From Holophaga sp. (GTDB taxonomy: Bacteria > Acidobacteriota > Holophagae > Holophagales > Holophagaceae): 23,640 bases of DNA. The stretch spans positions 1 through 23,640 of the forward strand of contig JARLGP010000136.1 of NCBI GenBank assembly GCA_031292735.1, written 5' to 3'. Every line of letters begins with the position of its first letter. The stretch's first letter is position 1. This document shows, piece by piece, positions 1 through 10,620 of this stretch. The notes beneath the pieces were generated by a model that searched no databases, was not told where the DNA came from, and was given only the letters and a program-made list of their open reading frames with translations. Made by a program: the position numbers and the translations under genes.

Positions 1-479
1 AGGGTCTCCGGCACCTTCAGCCAGACCTGGCCGCACAGCAGCACCCCCGCCAGATCGGAAGAGCCGATGCCGGTGGCGAAGGCGCCCACCGCGCCGTACG
101 AGGTGCTGTGCGAATCGGCCCCCACGATCAGCAGGCCCGGCCGGGCCGCTCCGGATTCCAGGATCAGCTGGTGGCCGATGCCCGCCCCTTCGTCGTAGCT
201 GCGGATCCGGTGCCGCGCCGCGTAGTCCCGGGCCCGGGCCTGCAGGGCCTGGGCCTTGGCGCCCGAGGCGGCTCCGTAGTGGTCCATGGCGAACACCATG
301 CGCTGGGGGAACCTGGGTGCGGCCCCGGGGCGCATGTTTTCCAGGTAGTCCAGGGCCATGGGGATCGACCCGTCGGTGCCCATGGCCAGGTCCGGCACGC
401 AGATGGCCAGCTCCCCGGCGCGCACCGGCCGGCCTGCGGCCCGGGACAGAATCTTCTCAGACAGGGTTTGGGCGCCCAC
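1..479 (-). CDS. LeuC/aconitase-family dehydratase large subunit, 5' part only (runs off left edge)
   Basis: The first 159 codons of an aconitase-superfamily hydro-lyase are visible. The start is GTG at 479, with AGGAG at 486-490 six bases upstream. Family hallmarks are MDH at residues 65-67, the GIGHQ segment at 100-104, GADSHST at 120-126 and FATGIGSSD at 134-142, all typical of the substrate- and cluster-binding domains of 3-isopropylmalate dehydratase large subunits. The three cysteine ligands of the [4Fe-4S] cluster normally lie further downstream and are outside the window. The gene begins 12 bases after the LysR stop, so the two are probably co-transcribed. Members of this family act on isopropylmalate, citrate, homocitrate or 2,3-dimethylmalate. 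The pairing with a LysR regulator, a PLP enzyme and a transporter makes a catabolic role as likely as leucine synthesis. Family assignment is firm, substrate is open. Confidence 0.85.
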   Translation of the reverse strand, partial: MGAQTLSEKILSRAAGRPVRAGELAICVPDLAMGTDGSIPMALDYLENMRPGAAPRFPQRMVFAMDHYGAASGAKAQALQARARDYAARHRIRSYDEGAGIGHQLILESGAARPGLLIVGADSHSTSYGAVGAFATGIGSSDLAGVLLCGQVWLKVPET

Positions 480-491
480 GGCTCGCTCCTT

Positions 492-1430
492 CTAGGGAAC
501 CGCCAGCCACTGGGCGGCCGGCCAATCTCCCCGGAGCACAGTATCACGTATTTCCTCCGTGATCACCGACGCCACGCAGCGCACCGATTGCGGGATGTGG
601 CTGGCATTGGGCATGGCCAGCAGGATCTTGCGCACCACCTCGGGCGCCGTCAGCGGGGCCGCCGACAGCAGCCCGCGGGCCACGTCGTCGGCCACCGTGA
701 CGATCGGCAGGATGGTCAGGCCCTGTCCGCCCAGCACCAGGCAGCGCTGCACGTGCACCGAATTGGTCTCGGCGGCGATGGTCAGGTGCACCCCCTCCAG
801 GGTGCAGGCGTGTTCCACCAGGAGCCGGAAGCCCTTGAAGGTGCTGGGCAGGATCAGCGGCTTGCCGCCCAGTTCGCTCACCGGCACCGGGTGGTCGGCC
901 CGCAGCCCCGCCGAGGGCAGCCCGATCAGCCACAGCTTCTCCTCCAGCAGCGGCTCCGCCTGGATCCGCGGCGAGGGCTTGTACTCGGACATGAGCGCCA
1001 TGTCCACGTCGCCGGCCTCCACCCGGTCCTGCATCAGGTCGGAGTAGCCGCCGGTGGAGAAGCGCAGCTTGATCCCGGGATAGCGGGCGGATACGGCGGC
1101 CATCACCGGGCTGGTGAGCAGGTTGACCAGGCTGGGCACCATGCCCACCGTGACCTTGCCCGCCACTTCCCCGGGCACCGGGGCGATCTCGGCCCGGGCC
1201 CGCTCCAGGTTGTGCAGGGCGCGGCGCGCGTACTCCACCAGGATCCGCCCGGATTCGGTCAGCTCCATCCGGTTGCGGCCCCGCTCGAACAGCGGCGTGC
1301 CCACGTCCTCCTCCAGCAGCCGCAGCTGGCGCGACACCGCGGGCTGCACGATGTGCAGCAGCTCGGCGGCCCGGGTGACGCTGCCGGTGTCGGCGATGGT
1401 GAGCAGGGCCCGGAGCTGTTTGAAGTCCAT
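492..1430 (-). CDS. LysR-family transcriptional regulator
   Basis: This is a 312-residue LysR-type regulator. It has an N-terminal winged helix-turn-helix (about residues 3-60, recognition region around AAELLHIVQPAVSRQLRLLE) followed by a two-lobed effector-binding domain (about 90-300). I chose ATG at 1430, giving the classic MDFKQLRALL beginning, with GGAGG at 1439-1443. The same frame opens upstream at 1514, but that start would lie inside a good sigma-70-type promoter (1486-1514) and the added residues are not family-like. It is divergent from the PLP enzyme gene and directly upstream of the LeuC-type gene, the usual layout for a LysR protein controlling its neighbours. The inducer is probably the transported substrate or its product (inference). 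Its length is normal for the family. Confidence 0.93.
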   Translation of the reverse strand: MDFKQLRALLTIADTGSVTRAAELLHIVQPAVSRQLRLLEEDVGTPLFERGRNRMELTESGRILVEYARRALHNLERARAEIAPVPGEVAGKVTVGMVPSLVNLLTSPVMAAVSARYPGIKLRFSTGGYSDLMQDRVEAGDVDMALMSEYKPSPRIQAEPLLEEKLWLIGLPSAGLRADHPVPVSELGGKPLILPSTFKGFRLLVEHACTLEGVHLTIAAETNSVHVQRCLVLGGQGLTILPIVTVADDVARGLLSAAPLTAPEVVRKILLAMPNASHIPQSVRCVASVITEEIRDTVLRGDWPAAQWLAVP

Positions 1431-1485
1431 TCGCTGCGCCTCCACCGGGCCATGCCGAAACGTGATGGGGCCAGTCCAATTTTCT

Positions 1486-1514
1486 ATTATCCAAGCAGTC
1501 TCATCACATTTCAA
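1486..1514 (-). promoter_or_regulatory. Sigma-70-type promoter of the LysR gene
   Basis: Read on the minus strand, TTGAAA (1509-1514) is followed after exactly 17 bases by GATAAT (1486-1491). This is close to the consensus -35/-10 pair and would start transcription near 1479, leaving a leader of about 50 bases before the ATG at 1430. It lies in the 191-base divergent gap, where the LysR protein could also act on the plus-strand gene. I did not find a convincing T-N11-A operator or a clear promoter for the plus-strand gene in this gap. Confidence 0.6.
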
Positions 1515-1621
1515 GATGGCTACAGCAACGTCAACATACCCAAGGTGGATCGACCCCGAACGCGGAGTTGATCAGTGATTCCTTGTATCTACAGATGTTG
1601 CGACTAAAGGAAAGGAACACC

Positions 1622-2899
1622 ATGGCAACCCAAACCACCAGCACGGCCAAGTTGATCCCCGCGGGGTTGATGGAGGAGGTCCGCAGCAAGTTCGCCCACG
1701 TGGAGGCCTGTCCGTTCAGCGGGAAGCGGATCTTCCTGGATTCCGCCTCCGGTTCGTTGCGGCTGAAGGCCGTCATGACCGCGGCGGAGCGCGAACTGCT
1801 GCTGCCCGACCAGTTCAGCCGGCTCACCCTGGGCGCCAAGCACTGCCGGGAAGTGCGCCAGCAGGGCGAGGAGGACGTGCGCACCTTCCTGGGCGCCAAG
1901 TCCGGCGTGATCGTTCCCAGCAAGACTTCCACCGACGGGCTGTTCCGGCTGATCCACCACGCGGTGGCGCATTTCCCGGGCACCAACGTGGTCGCCAGCA
2001 TGCTGGACCACCCCTGCACCTATGACGGCACCCGCCTCGCCGCCGAAACCTTCGGCAAGGAATGGCGCGTGGCCCCGCTGAACCCGGCCACCGGCTTCAT
2101 CGACCCCTCGGCCATCCTCAGCCTGGTCGACCGCAACACCTCGGTGCTGGCCTTCATCCACGGCTCCAACATCACCGGCGCCCTGATGGACGCCGAAGGC
2201 ATCGTCCGCGAGGCCCGGAAGATCAAGGAGGACCTCTGCGTCATCGTGGACGGCGTCCAGTATTCCCCCCACGCCCCCATCGACGTGGAAGCCATCAAGG
2301 CTGACGCCTACCTGTTCGGCGGCTACAAGACGTACACCCGCCGCGGCATCTCCTTCGCCCACCTGTCGGAGCGGTTCTCCACCATCCCCCACGACATGGT
2401 GTCCGGCAAGGCGGCCAACGAGTGGGCCGTGGGCAGCCAGGACCAGTTCGACTACGCCTCCTGGTCCATCGTCGCCGACTACCTCTGCTGGTTCGGCGCG
2501 CACTTCACCCCGTCCACCGACCGCCGGGCGTGCATCGTCGCCGCCATGGAGGCCATGGAAGCCCACGAGGAGGCCCTGCTGCAGCAGCTGCTGTGCGGCA
2601 GCGACGGCCAAAAGGGGCTCCTGCAGATGGACCACGTCAACGTCTACGGCATGCCCAAGGACCTGTCCCGGCGCTGCTGCCTGGTGCCGTTCAGCATCAA
2701 GGGCGTGGACACCGCCGACACGGTGATCAGCTACATGGACAAGGGAATCTTCGTGAACAACCGCAAATCGGTCATGTCCAAGCACATGCTGGACGGGCTT
2801 GGGGCGAAGGGCGGCATCGTCCGGCTTTCGGCCGCCCACTACACGACTCCGGGAGAAATCGACACGTTCCTGAAAGTCACGGAAACCATGAAAGGCTAG
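1622..2899 (+). CDS. Class V aminotransferase-fold PLP-dependent enzyme, substrate unknown
   Basis: This 425-residue fold-type I PLP enzyme belongs to the class V aminotransferase/cysteine desulfurase-like group. ATG 1622 was chosen because the AAAGGAA-rich stretch just upstream serves as ribosome binding site; an in-frame ATG at 1568 would only add a short, unconvincing extension. The Schiff-base lysine is probably K236 in GGYKTYTRRG, the ring-nitrogen aspartate D210 in VDGVQ, and H130 (LDHPC) and N183 (HGSNITG) sit where cofactor-contacting residues are expected. R401 in VRLSAAHYTTPGEID fits a substrate carboxylate contact. The family includes transaminases, lyases, epimerases and kynureninase-like hydrolases, so the reaction cannot be named. 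The symporter follows after 36 bases, so the pair is likely one transcript for uptake and first conversion of an amino acid (inference). Confidence 0.85.
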   Translation: MATQTTSTAKLIPAGLMEEVRSKFAHVEACPFSGKRIFLDSASGSLRLKAVMTAAERELLLPDQFSRLTLGAKHCREVRQQGEEDVRTFLGAKSGVIVPSKTSTDGLFRLIHHAVAHFPGTNVVASMLDHPCTYDGTRLAAETFGKEWRVAPLNPATGFIDPSAILSLVDRNTSVLAFIHGSNITGALMDAEGIVREARKIKEDLCVIVDGVQYSPHAPIDVEAIKADAYLFGGYKTYTRRGISFAHLSERFSTIPHDMVSGKAANEWAVGSQDQFDYASWSIVADYLCWFGAHFTPSTDRRACIVAAMEAMEAHEEALLQQLLCGSDGQKGLLQMDHVNVYGMPKDLSRRCCLVPFSIKGVDTADTVISYMDKGIFVNNRKSVMSKHMLDGLGAKGGIVRLSAAHYTTPGEIDTFLKVTETMKG

Positions 2900-2935
2900 A
2901 TCCCGACAATCAGCTAGGTTCAATAGGAGTAGCAG

Positions 2936-4225
2936 ATGGTAGCCAACCGAAAAAAAGGCTTCGGGCTAACCAAACAGATTTTCGTCGCCCTGGTCCTGGG
3001 CATCGCCTTCGGGTTCCTCTTCCCGAAATACGCCGTGCACCTGAAGGTGCTCGGTGACATCTTCCTGCGGATGATCCGGATGATCGTGGTGCCGCTGATC
3101 TTCAGCGCCCTGATCGTCGGCATCGCCGGCACCGGGGACTACAAGCAGCTCGGCCGGTTGAGCCTGAAGACATTCATCTGGTTCGAGGCGGCCACCACCG
3201 TAGCCATGGTTCTGGGCCTGGTGGCGGCCAACCTGTTCAAGCCCGGATCGGGCGTTTCCATCGCCAACCTCGCCGATGTGAGCGCCATCAGCGCCGCCGC
3301 GCACAAACCGGTGGACCTGATGCAGATCCTCGTGGACATCGTGCCGATCAACGTCTTCGACGCCATGTCCAAGGAAAGCCTGCTGCAGATCATCTTCTTC
3401 TCCGGCTTCTTCGGGGTGGCCACCGCCGCCGCCGGCAAGGTGGGCGAGCCCATCGTGCGCTTCGCCGACAGTGTGCTGCAGGTGATGTTCCGCACCACCT
3501 CCTACGTGATGAAGCTGGCCCCGATCTGCGTGTTCGGCACCATCGCCTTCACCGTCGGCAAGTTCGGCATGGTCATGCTGATTCCGCTGGTCAAGCTGAT
3601 CTTCTGCCTCTACTTCACCCTGATCGTCTTCGTCGCCCTGCTGCTGATCGGCGCTTCGTTCATCTGCAAGGTGAACTTCCTGCACCTGCTGCGGGCCATC
3701 AAGGATCCCCTGCTGCTGGCCTTCTCCACGGCCTCCAGCGAGACCGCGCTGCCCTCCCTGCTGGAGCGGCTGCAGGAGTTCGGGGTGCCCAAGCACATCG
3801 TCACCTTCGTGCTGCCCACGGGCTATTCGTTCAACCTGGACGGGGGCGTCATCTACGCCTCCATGGCGGTGCTGTTCGTATCCCAGGCCTACGGCATCCA
3901 TCTGGGCGCCACCCAGCAGATCATGATCATCCTCACCTTGATGGTGATGACCAAGGGCATGGCCGCGGTACCGGGCAATGCCATGGTCATGCTGGCCGCC
4001 ACCAGCGCCGCCTTCGGGCTGCCGGTGGAGGGCGTGGCCCTGGTGCTGGGCATCGACCGCATCCTCGACATGGGCCGCACCGCCACCAACGTGGTGGGCA
4101 ACTCGGTGGCCACGGTCGCCGTGGCCCGGTGGGAGAACGCGCTGCCGGACGACATGCTGAAGGTGGCCTACGCCAAGAGCTACGGCGGGCTGGTGCCGGA
4201 AGCGGTGGAACAGCCCACCACCTGA
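2936..4225 (+). CDS. Dicarboxylate/amino acid:cation symporter (GltP/DctA family)
   Basis: This 429-residue inner-membrane transporter of the sodium/proton:dicarboxylate symporter family has eight transmembrane helices plus two re-entrant hairpins expected. ATG 2936 follows AGGAG at 2925-2929. Hairpin 1 carries ASSETALP (266-273), TM7 carries NLDGG (300-304), and TM8 carries D374, D378, R381, T382 and N385 in GIDRILDMGRTATNVVGN. D378 and R381 line up with GltPh Asp394 and Arg397, which bind the amino group and side-chain carboxylate. DctA-type C4-dicarboxylate carriers usually lack the aspartate. This favours an acidic amino acid substrate. Unusually, the threonine of NMDGT/NLDGT is glycine (G304). 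The gene forms an operon with the PLP enzyme upstream and meets the tricorn gene tail to tail with two bases between stop codons. Confidence 0.92.
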   Translation: MVANRKKGFGLTKQIFVALVLGIAFGFLFPKYAVHLKVLGDIFLRMIRMIVVPLIFSALIVGIAGTGDYKQLGRLSLKTFIWFEAATTVAMVLGLVAANLFKPGSGVSIANLADVSAISAAAHKPVDLMQILVDIVPINVFDAMSKESLLQIIFFSGFFGVATAAAGKVGEPIVRFADSVLQVMFRTTSYVMKLAPICVFGTIAFTVGKFGMVMLIPLVKLIFCLYFTLIVFVALLLIGASFICKVNFLHLLRAIKDPLLLAFSTASSETALPSLLERLQEFGVPKHIVTFVLPTGYSFNLDGGVIYASMAVLFVSQAYGIHLGATQQIMIILTLMVMTKGMAAVPGNAMVMLAATSAAFGLPVEGVALVLGIDRILDMGRTATNVVGNSVATVAVARWENALPDDMLKVAYAKSYGGLVPEAVEQPTT

Positions 4226-4227
4226 AG

Positions 4228-7470
<3,243 letters not shown>

Positions 7471-7487
7471 GGTTCCTAGGACATCAT

Positions 7488-7515
7488 AATATATTACTCA
7501 TTAAATTAAAAACAA
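7488..7515 (-). promoter_or_regulatory. Candidate promoter of the tricorn protease gene
   Basis: On the minus strand TTGTTT (7510-7515) and TATATT (7488-7493) are separated by 16 bases, in the AT-rich gap. Transcription would begin near 7481, only about 10 bases before the ATG at 7470, so the leader would be very short. The -35 box sits inside nested palindromes (7500-7530), which suggests control by a DNA-binding protein. Confidence 0.45.
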
Positions 7516-7530
7516 TTTGTTAAATTTAAT
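7500..7530. repeat. Nested palindromes in the tricorn promoter (operator candidate)
   Basis: ATTAAATT (7500-7507) and AATTTAAT (7523-7530) form a perfect 8-bp inverted repeat. Between them lies AACAA-T-TTGTT (7511-7521), a second perfect palindrome with nearly the same centre. They overlap the predicted -35 box of the tricorn gene. The arrangement resembles a dimer binding site, but AT-rich DNA yields palindromes by chance more easily, so this is only a candidate. Confidence 0.4.
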
Positions 7531-7536
7531 TTTCCC

Positions 7537-7567
7537 TTGGTTTTTCGCCGTTTTTTTCACATATAAT
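7537..7567 (+). promoter_or_regulatory. Candidate promoter of the outer-membrane protein gene
   Basis: A perfect TATAAT (7562-7567) stands in the AT-rich gap, with TTGGTT (7537-7542) 19 bases upstream as a weak -35 box with a slightly long spacer. The predicted start near 7574 falls in the middle of a perfect 14-bp palindrome (7569-7582). The leader to ATG 7680 would be about 105 bases. Confidence 0.4.
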
Positions 7568-7568
7568 T

Positions 7569-7582
7569 TATAACATGTTATA
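7569..7582. promoter_or_regulatory. Perfect 14-bp palindrome TATAACATGTTATA (operator candidate)
   Basis: TATAACATGTTATA reads identically on both strands. It follows the TATAAT box by one base, so it would straddle the predicted transcription start of the outer-membrane protein gene. That is a typical repressor position. I cannot assign it to a known regulator. Confidence 0.5.
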
Positions 7583-7679
7583 TATCAATATTTGTTCGAT
7601 GGCTTCGCAGGCTTCAATTTTCCGTTCCAGGCGATAAGATGAGTTTCTGAACGAAACCTCCGCATCCCCAGGAGTCAGA

Positions 7680-8171
7680 ATGAAGAAGACATTAGCCATC
7701 CTCGTCATGGGAACCGCACTTTCCTTGTCCGCCCAGGACATCCGCCTGGGGGTGCAGGGTGCCGTATCCGTCCCCTCCGGTGACCTGAATGACAACGCCA
7801 CCATGGGCCTGCAGTTGGGCGGCCACGCCCGGATGGACCTCAGGAGCGGGCACGGACTGATGGGCCGGCTGGACGCCGTCTTCTACGGCCAGAACAACAG
7901 CATCACCGTCAACGGCCTGGCCGTGGCGGTGGACTACACCTACCACGTGGAGCGCCGCCAGCAGGGCCTGTACGTGCTGGCCGGCCTGTCCGAGCAGACC
8001 TACCACAGCGACTATCCCAACTTCACTCGCAACGACAACGGCCTGGGCATCGATCTGGGGGTCGGCTACGACATCGACCGGCACCTGGGCCTGCAGGCGC
8101 GCTACACCACCAACAGCTTCAGCAACCTCACCTATTCCGCCCTGAACCTGGGCGTGACCTATACCTTCTGA
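7680..8171 (+). CDS. Small outer-membrane beta-barrel protein (OmpA/OprF-like barrel, no peptidoglycan domain)
   Basis: This 163-residue protein has a typical signal peptide ([18 protein letters not shown], cleavage before QD). The mature part is about 145 residues of alternating strands such as [23 protein letters not shown] and [10 protein letters not shown], enough for an eight-stranded barrel. It ends in LGVTYTF with the C-terminal phenylalanine that the BAM machinery recognises. ATG 7680 has AGGAG at 7670-7674. No catalytic motif is visible. It may be a structural porin-like barrel or an adhesin-type surface protein; function is unknown. The next gene starts 13 bases after its stop. Confidence 0.85.
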   Translation: MKKTLAILVMGTALSLSAQDIRLGVQGAVSVPSGDLNDNATMGLQLGGHARMDLRSGHGLMGRLDAVFYGQNNSITVNGLAVAVDYTYHVERRQQGLYVLAGLSEQTYHSDYPNFTRNDNGLGIDLGVGYDIDRHLGLQARYTTNSFSNLTYSALNLGVTYTF

Positions 8172-8184
8172 TCCGCAGCGACGC

Positions 8185-9111
8185 GTGCAGCCAGAAAAAA
8201 AAGGGCTCCATCCGCGGAACCGGCACCGGGACCGCTACGATTTCGGCGAGCTCACCCGGGCTTGCCCGGAGCTGACCGGCTTCGTCCGGCCGAACCCGTA
8301 TGGCGACCTGTCCATCGATTTCGCCGACCCCGACGCGGTGCGCGCCCTCAACCGGGCCCTGCTGCGCCAGGCCTACGGCATCGCCTGGGACCTGCCTCCC
8401 GGCTTCCTGTGCCCGCCCATCCCCGGCCGGGCCGACTACCTGCACTACGCCGCCGACCTGCTGGCCGGCGGCGGCCCGATCCCCCGGGGCGATGCCGTGC
8501 GGGTGCTGGATATCGGCGTGGGCGCCAACTGCATCTATCCCCTGCTCGGGCACCGGGAGTACGGCTGGCATTTCCTGGGTTCGGACATCGACCCCGCCGC
8601 CCTGGCCTGGGCCGGCCGGATCGTCCAGGACAACGGCCTGGGCGGCGCCATCGAGCTGCGGCGCCAGCCGGACCCGGGGAACATCTTCCAGGGCCTGCTG
8701 CGGGACGGCGAAAGCTTCGCCCTCTCCATCTGCAACCCGCCGTTCCACGCCTCCCCCGGCGCAGCCCGGGAAGGCAGCCGGCGCAAGCTCGCCAACCTGG
8801 GCCAGGGCGGCCCGCTCCGGCTGAATTTCGGCGGCCGGGCCGGTGAACTGTGGTGCCAAGGCGGCGAGCTGGGCTTCCTGCGCCGGATGATCGCGGAAAG
8901 CGCCCGGTTCGCCACCCGCTGCCGGTGGTTTTCCGCCCTGGTCTCCCGCTCGGCCAACCTGCCGGACCTGCGCCGGGCCCTGGCCCAGGCCGGAGCCCTG
9001 GCCACCCGGACCCTGGACATGGCCCAGGGCCAGAAGCAGAGCCGGATCTTGGCCTGGAGCTTCCACCCCAGCTATGTTGGAAAGGAACGGAGTCCCCATG
9101 CTCAAGCTTGA
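8185..9111 (+). CDS. rlmF: 23S rRNA (adenine(1618)-N6)-methyltransferase RlmF
   Basis: This 308-residue SAM-dependent methyltransferase modifies A1618 of 23S rRNA. The opening [13 protein letters not shown] (residues 7-19), [15 protein letters not shown] (73-87), the SAM-binding VLDIGVGAN (107-115), the adenine N6-methyltransferase motif NPPF (184-187), LNFGG and ELWCQGGE (213-228) and [13 protein letters not shown] near the end all follow Escherichia coli RlmF closely. The start is GTG 8185; no strong ribosome binding site precedes it, so translation may be coupled to the barrel-protein gene ending 13 bases upstream. An A8 run (8195-8202) lies in codons 4-6. The 3' end overlaps the next gene by 14 bases. 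Confidence 0.95.
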   Translation: MQPEKKGLHPRNRHRDRYDFGELTRACPELTGFVRPNPYGDLSIDFADPDAVRALNRALLRQAYGIAWDLPPGFLCPPIPGRADYLHYAADLLAGGGPIPRGDAVRVLDIGVGANCIYPLLGHREYGWHFLGSDIDPAALAWAGRIVQDNGLGGAIELRRQPDPGNIFQGLLRDGESFALSICNPPFHASPGAAREGSRRKLANLGQGGPLRLNFGGRAGELWCQGGELGFLRRMIAESARFATRCRWFSALVSRSANLPDLRRALAQAGALATRTLDMAQGQKQSRILAWSFHPSYVGKERSPHAQA

Positions 9112-9724
9112 AAGCTTTCCGGTCGGCCCTCTCGGCTGCAACTGCATCCTGCTCTGGAACCCGGACCTGCTCACCGGGATGGTGGTGGACCCGGGCGGCG
9201 AAGGGCCCCGGATCGCCCAGCGGGTGAAGGCCCTGGGCTTCAAGGTCACCGCCCTGCTGCACAGCCACGCCCATTTCGACCACGTGGGCGCCACCCGGGA
9301 GCTGCAGGACCTGTGGCAGTGCCCGGCCTACCTGCACGAGGACGACCGGTTCCTCATCGACAACCTTGACCTGCAGACCGGGATGTTCGGCATGGCACCG
9401 ATCGCCCGCCCGGAAACCACCGCGCTGGCCGCCGGGGACGTGCACCACGGCATGGCCACCCTGCACACGCCCGGCCACACCCCCGGCTCCTGCTGCTTCC
9501 ACGGCGAGTTCGAACGGGGCAGCGTGGTGCTGGCCGGCGACACCCTGTTCCAGGGCGGGGTGGGCCGCACCGACCTCTGGGGCGGCAGCTGGGACCAGCT
9601 GGAAGCCAGCGTCCAGCGGGAGCTGTACCCCATGGCGGACGCCACCCTGGTGATCCCCGGGCACGGCCCGGCCACCACCATCGGCGCCGAGGCGGCCGGC
9701 AACCCGTTCGTGCGCAGAGTCTAG
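9098..9724 (+). CDS. MBL-fold metallo-hydrolase (glyoxalase II/YcbL-like)
   Basis: This 208-residue metallo-beta-lactamase-fold hydrolase has the full set of metal ligands: H57, H59, D61 and H62 in [10 protein letters not shown]127 in TPGHTPGS, D148 in AGDTLF and H189 in IPGHGP. Length and motif spacing fit the small glyoxalase II-like group (YcbL type) that lacks the large C-terminal substrate domain of classical GloB. The reaction is likely thioester hydrolysis, such as S-lactoylglutathione or another acyl thioester, but the substrate is not shown. ATG 9098 was chosen over the in-frame ATG 9074 because GGAG (9089-9092) is well spaced and the protein then begins [16 protein letters not shown] as family members do. 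It overlaps rlmF by 14 bases, suggesting translational coupling. Confidence 0.9.
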   Translation: MLKLESFPVGPLGCNCILLWNPDLLTGMVVDPGGEGPRIAQRVKALGFKVTALLHSHAHFDHVGATRELQDLWQCPAYLHEDDRFLIDNLDLQTGMFGMAPIARPETTALAAGDVHHGMATLHTPGHTPGSCCFHGEFERGSVVLAGDTLFQGGVGRTDLWGGSWDQLEASVQRELYPMADATLVIPGHGPATTIGAEAAGNPFVRRV

Positions 9725-9784
9725 CCATTTCCACCGTTCTAGCGGCAACCTGCCAGAATGACCTGGATTCTCCGGGAGGTCGCC

Positions 9785-10582
9785 ATGCAACAAGCGGTCA
9801 CAAGTCTGGTCGCAGGTCTGGGCTGTTTCGGCCCCATTGCCATCATCGTGATCATCTGGCTCGCCGCCTGCATCCGGGTGGTGAACGAATACGAGCGCGC
9901 GGTCATCTTCACCCTGGGCAAGGTCGGCCAGGTCCCCAAGGGGCCGGGGTTGATCTTCGTGCTGCGGCCGTTCCAGAGGGCCGTGGTGGTGAGCCTGCGC
10001 ACCGTGGTGCTGGACGTGCCCAGCCAGGACATCATCACCCGCGACAACGTCAGCCTGAAGGTGAGCGCGGTGGTCTACTTCCGGGTGCTGAACGCCCAGC
10101 AGGCCATCCTCGGCGTGGAGAACTACTACTACGCCACCAGCCAGATCGCCCAGACCACCCTCCGTTCGGTGCTCGGCGAAGTGAGCCTGGATGAGCTGCT
10201 GGCCGAGCGGGAGAAGCTGAGCATCCGCCTGCGCGAGATCATCGACACCTCCACCGAGCCGTGGGGCGTGGAGGTCACCAGCGTGGAGCTGAAGTCGGTG
10301 GACCTGCCCGAGCAGATCCAGCGGGCCATGGGCAAGCAGGCCGAGGCCGAGCGGGAGAAGCGGGCCAAGGTCATCGCCGCCGAGGGCGAGCTCCTGGCCT
10401 CCCAGCAGCTGCTGGAAGCCGCCAACAAGATCAGCCAGAACCCGGTGGCCATCCAGATGCGCTACCTGCAGACCCTGGCCGAGATCGCCGTGGAGAAGAA
10501 CAGCACCATCGTGTTCCCGCTGCCGGTGGAACTGCTCCGGCTCATGGACCGCATCAGCCTCAAGCCTGATACCAAGGACTAG
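9785..10582 (+). CDS. Slipin (stomatin/SPFH-family membrane protein)
   Basis: This 265-residue protein has one N-terminal membrane segment (about residues 10-32, [16 protein letters not shown]) followed by the SPFH/band-7 domain (about 33-190, beginning [16 protein letters not shown]) and a charged helical stretch rich in E, K and A (about 185-225) that drives oligomer formation. Slipins assemble into large rings in the inner membrane and influence membrane organisation and proteolysis. Many bacterial slipins are encoded next to an NfeD membrane partner; none is adjacent here. ATG 9785 has GGAGGT at 9775-9780. The gene ends at a shared hairpin facing topB. Confidence 0.93.
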   Translation: MQQAVTSLVAGLGCFGPIAIIVIIWLAACIRVVNEYERAVIFTLGKVGQVPKGPGLIFVLRPFQRAVVVSLRTVVLDVPSQDIITRDNVSLKVSAVVYFRVLNAQQAILGVENYYYATSQIAQTTLRSVLGEVSLDELLAEREKLSIRLREIIDTSTEPWGVEVTSVELKSVDLPEQIQRAMGKQAEAEREKRAKVIAAEGELLASQQLLEAANKISQNPVAIQMRYLQTLAEIAVEKNSTIVFPLPVELLRLMDRISLKPDTKD

Positions 10583-10594
10583 TCCCCGCTTCTG

Positions 10595-10620
10595 CCCGGC
10601 CGAATGACTATTCGGCCGGG
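10595..10620. terminator. Bidirectional terminator-like hairpin between slipin and topB
   Basis: CCCGGCCGAAT (10595-10605) and ATTCGGCCGGG (10610-10620) form a perfect 11-bp stem with a four-base loop. It lies at the meeting point of two convergent genes and overlaps the topB stop codon (10608-10610). No clear T tract follows on either strand, so it may be a weak intrinsic terminator or a 3'-end stabiliser. Confidence 0.6.

Noticed and set aside
1520..1621. LysR operator and a promoter for the PLP enzyme gene
   Set aside because: Several short inverted matches (for example TGATCA at 1569-1574) and weak -10-like boxes exist, but none has correct spacing or convincing symmetry.
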